Shown in pieces: positions 7,142 to 14,597 of a stretch of DNA of 26,080 bases; position 1 is the first letter of the stretch; each line of letters begins with the position of its first letter. Source of the stretch: CAZBYL01 sp964496275 (lineage in GTDB: Bacteria; Synergistota; Synergistia; Synergistales; Synergistaceae); contig CAZBYL010000036.1 in NCBI GenBank assembly GCA_964496275.1, positions 1 through 26,080 on the forward strand, read 5' to 3'. The notes beneath the pieces are model-generated. The model ran no database searches, was not told where the DNA came from, and was given only the letters and a program-made list of their open reading frames with translations. The translations under genes and the position numbers were made by a program.

Positions 7142-9368
7142 GTTTGCAAGAGGCGAAACAAAAGTGTCGCCGTGGCTGCTTTTTTACCCGCTGCAATTTC
7201 TGACATGCGCGTGGATGAAACTCCGTCTCGGCATGTACGGGCGCGGCATATTTTCCGTAACGGACCCGGTGCTTCCTGTCATCAGCATAGGCAACAACAG
7301 CCTCGGCGGAACAAACAAGACTCCGATGACGGAGCTCGTGGTGCGCCAGTTCCTCGAAGCGGGAATCGAGGCAGGTCTTGTCAGCAGAGGGTATCGCACG
7401 AAAGAACACCGCCCTCTGTGGGTCGGCCAGGACGAAGAGAGCCTCAAACGTGAGACAGCGGGCGACGAACCTCTTATGCTGGCGCGCCGTATGCCTGATG
7501 TCAAAATAGTCGTCTCAAAGGATCGGATAAAGGGCGTTGAGCTGCTGGCGTCTCTCGGTGTTCAGGTTGCCGTGACGGACGATACATTTCAGCACAGACG
7601 CATGGCAAGAGACGTTGACATTGTACTGGTAGATTCCACCTGTCCGTTCGGAAACGGAAATGTCATTCCCGCCGGGCTTATGCGCGAGCCGATGTCCTCT
7701 TTTTCGCGCGCCGATATAATCGTTCTCACAAAGGCGAATCAGGTTTCTGCGGATGTGGTTTCGGGCATAAGGGGCGAGCTTGAGAAGTGGACGGATAGGG
7801 ATAGAATCTTCACAGCAGACATTGCTCTCGAATCGTGGCTTGTTATAGACGGAGATAAAAAAAACGCAGTGCCGAAGGATGTTCTGCCAGTAGGCAGATA
7901 CATTGCCTTTTCCGCAATAGGAAACACGACGGGATTCTACAAATTCCTGCGCGATATGGGGATAGATGTTATAGAATGCCGCTCATATCGTGACCATCAC
8001 ATATTCAGCGACGGGGATATCCGAGAGCTTGAGTCTCTTGCTCTGTCCCTCGGCGCGGACGGCTTTATATGTACGGAGAAGGACACAGTGAACCTGAGCG
8101 ACGATATTGTGTTAAGCAAGCCGCTCCACGTTCCGCGTATCGCGGTTGAACTGGATAATGCAGAGCGTTTTAAAAACAAATTGTACGATAAACTGAAACC
8201 GAGATTCTTTGTCGCGTCAAACGGATACGGGGAAGATGCCATCGGCGTGGTTCTTGCAAAAAAACTGCGCGCGAGGTTCAAGTCCGCCGAAGTTTCTGCT
8301 TTCGCGTTTGTCGGAAGCGGGACGCACTACAGCCGTGAGGGTTTCAAGGTCCTCTCTCCTGCTTCCGAGATGCCGAGCGGCGGGGTTATAAAATACAGCG
8401 TGGCTGACCTTTTAAAGGATATAAGGCACGGACTGGGAAAATCCATACAGTCCCAGACGAGGGCGCTTCGCGGCATATCGGGGCTGTACAGAACCCCTGT
8501 CTGCGTCGGAGATGTGTACCTTCTTGCGAATATATTGTGGGGGCAGGGGCTCAAACCTATTCTCCTTGCCACGGCGAAGAGCGTACACCTGAGCGGTCAT
8601 CTCTCAATAGAGAAGTGGATATTGAAGAAGCGCAGCATCTTTGTGTGGGCAAGGGACTCGGAAACAGCGGCAGACCTTTGCCGCGGCGGAGTAGAAGCGG
8701 GGTTTGACGGCAACCCGATAATGGATCTCATCGGCTCGTCAGAGGCTGACGAAGCTCTGTGGAGCGGGGACGGAAAGAGAATATTGCTGCTGCCGGGAAG
8801 CCGCCCCAGAGCTTACGCTGATGTAAAACTGGTACTCGATGCCGCTTCGGAGCTTTTCAAAAGGCAGAGCTGCGCGTTTGTAATGGTCGTGGCTCCCACC
8901 ATAGACATTGACAAGCTGATAGAGGGTACGGACGGATGGAGTTTTGACGGCGAAAGCATTATCTCGTCTGATGGTGCGAGTATGTCCGTCAGGGTATGCC
9001 GAGGAGAAGTCGCCGTCGCCGCATATAACGCGGATTTGCTCATAGGGCTCGGAGGAACCGCAAACCAGCTATGTGCGGGGCTCGGGGTTCCTGTCGTTTC
9101 TATTGTGGAGACGGGCAAACTCAGACAGAAGAAACTTTTGCGCGAAGCCGAGATTCTTGTGGAATCAGACCCGATAAAGCTTGCGGAAGCGGCGGAGCGC
9201 GTGCTCACAACTCCGGAGCTCGCAAAGGAAATGAGCGAGGCCGGTCTGCGGTATCTCGGAGGAATGGGAGCGGCCGACGCCGTAGCGGAATATTGCGGCA
9301 GCGGACTCGGTTGGGATAACAGGTGTTTTGTCTACGAAACTTATGGTAAATATCTAAAGAAGCTCTAA
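7113..9368 (+). CDS. lpxK: Fusion: tetraacyldisaccharide 4'-kinase (LpxK) + LpxB-related C-terminal domain
   Basis: This is a two-domain protein of about 751 residues. Residues 1 to about 355 are LpxK, which phosphorylates the 4' position of the lipid A disaccharide. They show an N-terminal membrane-associated helix, the P-loop region GNNSLGGTNKTP (residues 60-71), SRGYR, and DDTFQHRRM (156-164) followed by DVDIVLVDS. Residues about 363-751 match the 'lipid-A-disaccharide synthase-related' family (TIGR03492 type): SNGYGED at 369-375, LLPGSRPRAY, and a late GLGGTANQLCAGLGVPVVS segment resembling a GT-B nucleotide-sugar site. LpxK alone is usually about 325-345 residues. The P-loop has Asn68 where Gly is expected. 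The ATG at 7113 and the GTG at 7107 both follow GGGGAG at 7097-7102. The reading frame overlaps msbA by about 30 bases. The function of the second half is unknown. Confidence 0.85.
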   Translation: MSRLLRSYLKFARGETKVSPWLLFYPLQFLTCAWMKLRLGMYGRGIFSVTDPVLPVISIGNNSLGGTNKTPMTELVVRQFLEAGIEAGLVSRGYRTKEHRPLWVGQDEESLKRETAGDEPLMLARRMPDVKIVVSKDRIKGVELLASLGVQVAVTDDTFQHRRMARDVDIVLVDSTCPFGNGNVIPAGLMREPMSSFSRADIIVLTKANQVSADVVSGIRGELEKWTDRDRIFTADIALESWLVIDGDKKNAVPKDVLPVGRYIAFSAIGNTTGFYKFLRDMGIDVIECRSYRDHHIFSDGDIRELESLALSLGADGFICTEKDTVNLSDDIVLSKPLHVPRIAVELDNAERFKNKLYDKLKPRFFVASNGYGEDAIGVVLAKKLRARFKSAEVSAFAFVGSGTHYSREGFKVLSPASEMPSGGVIKYSVADLLKDIRHGLGKSIQSQTRALRGISGLYRTPVCVGDVYLLANILWGQGLKPILLATAKSVHLSGHLSIEKWILKKRSIFVWARDSETAADLCRGGVEAGFDGNPIMDLIGSSEADEALWSGDGKRILLLPGSRPRAYADVKLVLDAASELFKRQSCAFVMVVAPTIDIDKLIEGTDGWSFDGESIISSDGASMSVRVCRGEVAVAAYNADLLIGLGGTANQLCAGLGVPVVSIVETGKLRQKKLLREAEILVESDPIKLAEAAERVLTTPELAKEMSEAGLRYLGGMGAADAVAEYCGSGLGWDNRCFVYETYGKYLKKL

Positions 9369-9404
9369 GCTTCAAGGCTGACGGAAGTACGGAGGGGAAT
9401 AAAA

Positions 9405-10277
9405 ATGTCCGAACACACTAAAAAAATAAAACCCGTAAAAGTCGGAAACCTGACTGTCGGAGGCGATTCACTCGTCATAGCCGCAGGTCCCTGCGCGCTC
9501 GAGAGTTTTGACGGAGCTCTCAATATTGCCGTCGAAATGAAAAAATTGTGCGCGGAGTTTGGTTTTGGCTACATATTTAAAGCCTCATTCGATAAAGCGA
9601 ACAGAACGTCAATCCACAGCTTCAGGGGGCCCGGGATTGACGAGGGTATAGAATGGCTCGCCGCCATCGGCAAAGAGGTGTCTGTGCCCGTAGTTACGGA
9701 TATGCACGAACCATGGCAGGCGGAACGCCTTGCCTCTGCCGTGGATCTCATACAAATTCCCGCCTTCTTGTGCAGGCAGACAGATTTGCTTGTCGCAGCA
9801 AGCAAGACAGGGCGCCCGCTTAATATTAAAAAGGCGCAGTTTATGGCGCCCGAGGATATGAAATCCGTTGTGGGAAAGTGCCGCGAGGCAGGCAATGATA
9901 ATATTATCTTGTGCGAACGCGGTACGGTGTTCGGTTATCACAATCTATCCGTAGATTTTCGCTCGCTTCCCATTATGAGAAATCTGGGCTGCCCCGTTAT
10001 GTTTGACGCGACTCACAGCGTGCAGAAGCCGGGCGGACAGGGCGAGCGCAGCGGAGGAGACCGTTCGTTTATTCTTCCTCTTATAAGAGCCGCCGTGGGT
10101 ATCGGGATAGACGCACTATTTATGGAGACTCACCCCGACCCCTCATGTGCGAAATGCGACGGGCCGAACATGGTTCCTCTTTCCAAAATGCGTGAAGTAC
10201 TGAGTCAGGCCGCCGCGATAGACAGAGTAGTGCGGGAAGGTATAGGATTTTCGGACCTTGATTGGGCGGAGGATTAG
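9405..10277 (+). CDS. kdsA: 3-deoxy-8-phosphooctulonate (Kdo-8-P) synthase, metal-dependent type
   Basis: KdsA condenses phosphoenolpyruvate with arabinose 5-phosphate to Kdo-8-phosphate in the cytosol. The 290 residues include AAGPCALES, KASFDKANRTS, SFRGPG, CERGTVFGY and FDATHSVQKPGG. The metal-binding set of the class II enzymes is present: C30, H204, E241 (METHPDP) and D252 (AKCDGPNM). E. coli-type enzymes have Asn in place of the Cys, so this one is predicted to need a divalent metal. The ATG follows GGAGGGG at about 9391-9397. It sits 36 bases after lpxK and 3 bases before kdsD, which supplies its substrate. It is slightly longer than usual at the N-terminus. Confidence 0.95.
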   Translation: MSEHTKKIKPVKVGNLTVGGDSLVIAAGPCALESFDGALNIAVEMKKLCAEFGFGYIFKASFDKANRTSIHSFRGPGIDEGIEWLAAIGKEVSVPVVTDMHEPWQAERLASAVDLIQIPAFLCRQTDLLVAASKTGRPLNIKKAQFMAPEDMKSVVGKCREAGNDNIILCERGTVFGYHNLSVDFRSLPIMRNLGCPVMFDATHSVQKPGGQGERSGGDRSFILPLIRAAVGIGIDALFMETHPDPSCAKCDGPNMVPLSKMREVLSQAAAIDRVVREGIGFSDLDWAED

Positions 10278-10280
10278 AAA

Positions 10281-11285
10281 ATGAACTTACCTTGCGAGCG
10301 AGAGGAAAAAAAACTTTCGATAGAAGAACTTCTGAATACCGGAAAAGAAATACTCAGCCGTGAGGCGGACGCCATAAATTCAGCGTCAGTCAGACTCGGC
10401 TCTGAGGTTGTCGATGCGGCGCACATTCTCAGCCGCTGCAAGGGGCGCGTTGTCGTTTCCGGCCTCGGAAAATCGGGGCACGTCGGACGCAAAACGGCGG
10501 CCACTCTGGCTTCTCTGGGAGTTCCGGCATTTTTCCTTCACGCAACCGAGGGAGCTCACGGCGACCTCGGCATGGTGTGCCGCGAAGATGCGGGATATTT
10601 TTTGAGCAACAGCGGAGAGACAAGAGAACTTATAGATTTGATTCCCTATTTTAAAAGACTCGGAGCTCCGATTATCGCCGTAACCGGCAATCCCGATTCC
10701 ACCCTTGCGCGCGAATCCGATGTTGTGCTGAACTGCCACGTCGAACGGGAAGCCGACCCGTTGGGGCTTGCCCCCACCAGCAGCACCACCCTTCAAATGG
10801 CCATAGGCGACGCCGTTGCGGGAATGGCGACAAGGCTGCTCGGACTGCAAAAAGAAGATTTTGCCCTGTTCCATCCGGGCGGTTCGCTCGGAAAACAGCT
10901 TCTCCTGCGGGTGCGCGATTTGATGGGGAGCGGCGACAGACTTCCCGTTACAAAAGAGACCTCGCTTGTGCGCGACGCTCTCTTCGATATCACGAGCAAA
11001 GGTTACGGAGCAACCGCGGTTGTGGATTCGGACGGTATGCTTGCCGGCATATTCACTGACGGAGACCTGCGCAGACTCATAGAGAGGGAAGGGCTTTCGG
11101 GGCTGGATTTGCCCGTAAGCATGACCATGACCAAAAATCCGCGTGTAATCGCTCCGGACAGACTTGCCGCCGAGGCTATGAGGATAGTGGAGGAGTGGGA
11201 GGTTTCCGCGATTATCGTTGTGGATGGCGGCAAACCTGTCGGAATGGTTCATATCCATGAAATATTGAAAGCAGGGGTGGCGTAG
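10281..11285 (+). CDS. kdsD: D-arabinose 5-phosphate isomerase (KdsD/KpsF)
   Basis: KdsD converts ribulose 5-phosphate to arabinose 5-phosphate, the entry point of Kdo synthesis. The 334 residues contain an N-terminal SIS sugar-isomerase domain (about 40-185) with GLGKSGHVGRK, HATEGAHGDLG, SNSGET and the EADPLGLAPTSSTT signature. FHPGGSLGKQLL then leads into two CBS domains (about 210-330), which probably sense nucleotides. The length and order match full-size KdsD. The ATG at 10281 is three bases after the kdsA stop, with its GGAGG (10268-10272) inside the kdsA end. The stop abuts the probable waaA start. Confidence 0.95.
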   Translation: MNLPCEREEKKLSIEELLNTGKEILSREADAINSASVRLGSEVVDAAHILSRCKGRVVVSGLGKSGHVGRKTAATLASLGVPAFFLHATEGAHGDLGMVCREDAGYFLSNSGETRELIDLIPYFKRLGAPIIAVTGNPDSTLARESDVVLNCHVEREADPLGLAPTSSTTLQMAIGDAVAGMATRLLGLQKEDFALFHPGGSLGKQLLLRVRDLMGSGDRLPVTKETSLVRDALFDITSKGYGATAVVDSDGMLAGIFTDGDLRRLIEREGLSGLDLPVSMTMTKNPRVIAPDRLAAEAMRIVEEWEVSAIIVVDGGKPVGMVHIHEILKAGVA

Positions 11286-12563
11286 CTGACCATCATAAAG
11301 TTTATTTACAGATATGCAATAGGTGCGGTATTCTTTCTTGCCTGGCACAAGCTCAAGAGAAAATACACAGAAGGATACGATGAACGCATGGGGCGGCCAT
11401 CTCATGACAAGCTCGCTCTTCTTTGCGGCAAGAGGCCTGTTTGGTTTCATGCCGTATCCGTGGGCGAGGTTCAGGCTGCCGCGCCGATAATCAAAGCGGC
11501 GCGTGATGCCGGATATACCGGCCCGATTATTCTTTCGACAACAACGGAGACAGGCAAGGCTATGGCAAATAAGCTCGGCGGCGGCCTGTTTGACTTGCAC
11601 ATATACTACCCGTGGGACAGGCTGGATTTTGTAAATTCCGCGCTCGACGCGATAAATCCGCTCTGTTTTGTTACCATGGAGACAGAACTTTGGCCGAATA
11701 TGCTCTGGGCTCTCAAAGAGAGAGGAATCCCCTCTTTCCTCGCCAACGGGCGAATTTCCGACAGGACGTGGGCGAGGCTCAATTCACCGCTTCTCGGAAA
11801 AGCAGGAGCTCAAGTTTACTCTCTCTTTACCGAACTTTTTCTGCGCGAAGAGCGTGACATGGAACGTATGGCGCAGCTCGGGCTTCCGGCCGATAAACTC
11901 TGTGTCCCCGGGGATACAAAGATAGACGCGCTTCTTTCGAGAAGAGACTATAATACAGTCGCTGAGTGGCATAAAATTTTCGGATACCCCGAGAGGGCGA
12001 TATTCATGTCGGGAAGCACTCACCCCGGCGAGGAAGAAGAGGTGCTTGCCGCCTTTGACATACTGCGAAAATCGGTTCCCGACGCTCGTCTGATCGCGGC
12101 CCCGAGACATCCTGAACGTGCGGATTCCGTCCTTGCTCTTTTCGAAGCAGGATACAACGCCGTGAAGCTCTCTTCCTGTGAGGATGGCTGGGACGTTGTT
12201 GTGGTAGATAAGATAGGAGTGCTGTTTGAGCTTTACGGAGTTTCAAAAGCGGCCTTTGTCGGAGGAAGTTTTGCCGATAAGGGCGGTCAGAATATACTTG
12301 AGCCGGTCTCTTGGGGTGTTCCCGTGCAGTATGGACCCCACATGGAAGATTTTGCCGAAGCGTCGTCAGCTTTTCTTGCTCTGGGGCTTGCCGTTCAGCT
12401 TGAAAACGGCTCTGATTTGGGACGGGTGTGGACTGATATTGCGCTTGGCGGCGACGGCGGAGAAAAATTTAAAAAATTGAGCGATAAATATTTTTCAAAG
12501 GCCGCAGGCGCTTCCGCAAAAATTTGGGAAAGAATCTCTTCCCGCATAAACAGCCCCAAATAA
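11286..12563 (+). CDS. waaA: Kdo transferase WaaA (KdtA), probable CTG start
   Basis: WaaA (GT30) transfers Kdo from CMP-Kdo to lipid IVA on the inner membrane. Motifs are WFHAVSVGE, ETELWPNML, ANGRISDRTW, GSTHPGEEE, APRHPER and SFADKGGQNILEPVSWG, all typical of the family. The first ATG in frame (11388) would start at MGRPSH and lose the N-terminal anchor. The frame stays open upstream to the kdsD stop and encodes a hydrophobic/basic stretch, IIKFIYRYAIGAVFFLAW, as expected for WaaA. No ATG, GTG or TTG exists in that stretch. A CTG at 11286, directly after the kdsD stop and 5 bases after AGGGGTGG (11273-11280), is the best start and gives 425 residues. The product is certain; the start is inferred. 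Confidence 0.9.
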   Translation: MTIIKFIYRYAIGAVFFLAWHKLKRKYTEGYDERMGRPSHDKLALLCGKRPVWFHAVSVGEVQAAAPIIKAARDAGYTGPIILSTTTETGKAMANKLGGGLFDLHIYYPWDRLDFVNSALDAINPLCFVTMETELWPNMLWALKERGIPSFLANGRISDRTWARLNSPLLGKAGAQVYSLFTELFLREERDMERMAQLGLPADKLCVPGDTKIDALLSRRDYNTVAEWHKIFGYPERAIFMSGSTHPGEEEEVLAAFDILRKSVPDARLIAAPRHPERADSVLALFEAGYNAVKLSSCEDGWDVVVVDKIGVLFELYGVSKAAFVGGSFADKGGQNILEPVSWGVPVQYGPHMEDFAEASSAFLALGLAVQLENGSDLGRVWTDIALGGDGGEKFKKLSDKYFSKAAGASAKIWERISSRINSPK

Positions 12564-12634
12564 GGGCGCATCTTTATCGGAACTGAGTTTCTTATATACA
12601 GGGTAATAAATTTACCTGAATCGGAGGGATAGGA

Positions 12635-13846
12635 ATGAAAATCAACAGAGAACTGCTTGACGAATTTTACCTTGGACTGGATGAGCGCTCAAAGGACGCG
12701 CTGGACAGAGCTACTGAGCGATTAATAGATACGAAAAAGCGCGGAGGCAAGGTAGTCGTCGTCACGGGCAGCGGTCCTAACCTTCATGAAGGCGTCACAA
12801 CTCTTATTGCGGAACTCATGGACAAGGGGATTATCGACGGAGTTACAACCAGCTCCGCAGTTGTAAACCACGAGATGAGCGGCGCGCTTGACCGCGTAAA
12901 AATGTGCGATGCTTCTCAGTTTGGTTTTGACAAGGCGAAGATGCCGCGCGGCAATGTTTTTGAATTTACGGAACTTTCGGAAGAGCGTTTGGCTTCGCTG
13001 CGCAAAGAGATGCTTCTTGACGAAGAGCTTTTAAAGAAGGGTGTCACTGCGCAAGGGCACATGGTGGTGAAGGCTGCCGGAAACATGGCGTACCCGATGG
13101 GGCTTCGCACCGAAAAAATTGCCGAGGAAATTCTCGGACTTTGCCGTCAGACAGGGCTTCCCTTTGAGACTGTGGCAGGCTGGGGCTGCGACCCAAAGAC
13201 CATGCTCGGCAAAGGGGCGGAAAAGGGTATTCCCGTCCTTGTTACGATTCCCCAGATGGTTGGCGGCGGTCACGTAGGTCTTTCTATCGGAGACAGCATA
13301 CCCATTGCGGAAAGATCCGCCCGTATCGCCAAAATGCTCGGGGATGCCGATGTCATTATCGAGTCGGCAGTCGCATTGACGCAGGAAATACATGACGGAC
13401 CGTTTGAAACCTATACGGGACACGGAATCTGGTCGTGGTGGCAGGGCCAGCATGTATACAGTCTTGAAAACAAAACTCTGATACGTTTTGACCTTGACGA
13501 AAATCTTCGCAAAGCTCAAGACATTCAGCGGCAGAGCTCCATAATACAGGAAGCTATAGACAAGGGACTTCCCAAGACAAAAATATCAAAAATCCCGTTC
13601 CGTATGGAAATGTCCGCCTTTGCGCGCCATGAGGGCAGTATACCTGTCATAGGCGACATCGGAATGATATGGCCGCTGTTTGCGTTCAAAGCCGCGGAAG
13701 CTCTCGGTATCAGGCTGAACTTCATGAGCTATAAACAGGAGACTCAGGAAGGCAAAGATATGCGCGAATGGATAGTAGACAATGTAGATTACCTTGACAG
13801 GGAAAAAATGTTGGCAAAATTCAGGGAATGGAGAAAAAACAATTGA
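12635..13846 (+). CDS. Conserved protein of unknown function with a possible DHS-like NAD-binding fold
   Basis: I do not recognise this 403-residue soluble protein as a named enzyme. Near residue 40 it has a strand-loop-helix GGKVVVVTGSGPNLHEG. This is followed by a GIIDGVTTSSAVVNHE segment, and later by KGIPVLVTIPQMVGGGHVG, SARIAKMLGDADVII and LIRFDLDENL. That order resembles the nucleotide-binding domain shared by deoxyhypusine synthase and the LOR/SDH (TIGR00300, ArgZ/AgrE C-terminal) proteins. The resemblance is a pattern match by eye, not a proven homology. The ATG follows GGAGGG at about 12622-12627. It lies 71 bases after waaA and its TGA overlaps the kdsB TTG start. It is therefore translated with the Kdo genes, although no Kdo step is missing. 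Confidence 0.6.
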   Translation: MKINRELLDEFYLGLDERSKDALDRATERLIDTKKRGGKVVVVTGSGPNLHEGVTTLIAELMDKGIIDGVTTSSAVVNHEMSGALDRVKMCDASQFGFDKAKMPRGNVFEFTELSEERLASLRKEMLLDEELLKKGVTAQGHMVVKAAGNMAYPMGLRTEKIAEEILGLCRQTGLPFETVAGWGCDPKTMLGKGAEKGIPVLVTIPQMVGGGHVGLSIGDSIPIAERSARIAKMLGDADVIIESAVALTQEIHDGPFETYTGHGIWSWWQGQHVYSLENKTLIRFDLDENLRKAQDIQRQSSIIQEAIDKGLPKTKISKIPFRMEMSAFARHEGSIPVIGDIGMIWPLFAFKAAEALGIRLNFMSYKQETQEGKDMREWIVDNVDYLDREKMLAKFREWRKNN

Positions 13847-14595
13847 CAGAACAGCATAAGATTCTTGGTGTGATACCGTCGAGATACGCTTCCTCGCGCC
13901 TTCCCGGCAAGCCGCTGCTGGATATATGCGGACGCCCTATGGTTGAGCATGTGTATCGCCGTGCACAAGAGTCGGGAATATTTTCCAGACTTGTGGTTGC
14001 GACGGACGACAGCAGAATTTACGACGCCGTCATGAATTTCGGCGGTGAAGCCGTAATGACTCGCAGCGACCATACCGACGGTTCGAGCCGTGCCGCCGAG
14101 GTCGCCGAAAATACCGATGCGGACTATGTTATAAATATACAGGGCGACGAACCGATGATAGATCCGAGGATGCTTAAAGAGCTGGCGGACGGACTTGCCG
14201 CTGACAAACAGTCGGATTCCGCTACTCTCTGCATACCGATAAGGAACGAGGCCGATTTTCACAATCCCAATATAGTGAAGGTCGTCCGTGCACAGAACGG
14301 CCGTGCGCTCTACTTCAGCCGCTCTCCGATACCATACCCCAGAAATTCCGCAGACTGCCCCGTGTGGGAGCATGTCGGAATATACGCTTTCACGAAGGAT
14401 TTTCTGATGAAGATGGTAAAGCTCGCTCCCACGCCGCTTATGCAGACAGAATCATTGGAGCAGCTGCGTATCTTGGAACATGGCTTTACTATGTCCGTTA
14501 TTCCTACAAAATATCCGCCGAAAGGCCCCAATGTCAACACGCCCGAGGACCTTGAGTCTGTGCGCGAAATTATGTCGCGCATCGGAAACGCGTAA
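13843..14595 (+). CDS. kdsB: CMP-Kdo synthetase (3-deoxy-manno-octulosonate cytidylyltransferase)
   Basis: KdsB activates Kdo with CTP to CMP-Kdo, the donor used by WaaA. Visible motifs are VIPSRYASSRLPGKPL at the N-terminus (CTP-binding), DICGRPMVEHVY, VATDD, NIQGDEPMI, and SRSPIPYPR. VGIYAF and the TESLEQLRILE segment follow later in the chain. The length of about 250 residues is normal. I chose TTG 13843: it overlaps the previous stop as TTGA and has GGAG (13830-13833) nine bases upstream. The in-frame ATG at 13828 has no usable ribosome site. The usual HxSGTDR motif reads HTDGSSR here, a minor departure near the active site. Kdo-8-P phosphatase (KdsC) is not in this window. Confidence 0.94.
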   Translation: MTEQHKILGVIPSRYASSRLPGKPLLDICGRPMVEHVYRRAQESGIFSRLVVATDDSRIYDAVMNFGGEAVMTRSDHTDGSSRAAEVAENTDADYVINIQGDEPMIDPRMLKELADGLAADKQSDSATLCIPIRNEADFHNPNIVKVVRAQNGRALYFSRSPIPYPRNSADCPVWEHVGIYAFTKDFLMKMVKLAPTPLMQTESLEQLRILEHGFTMSVIPTKYPPKGPNVNTPEDLESVREIMSRIGNA

Positions 14596-14597
14596 AA

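Noticed and set aside
10386..11600. 404-codon open frame on the minus strand
   Set aside because: It lies opposite kdsD and waaA, which carry full family motifs on the plus strand. The translated minus product looks low in pattern and has no recognisable domain. It is a shadow of codon bias.
12564..12634. Internal promoter before the unknown gene in the Kdo operon
   Set aside because: TATATA- and TAATAA-like strings occur, but no -35 at proper spacing; the gap is short and A+T-rich.
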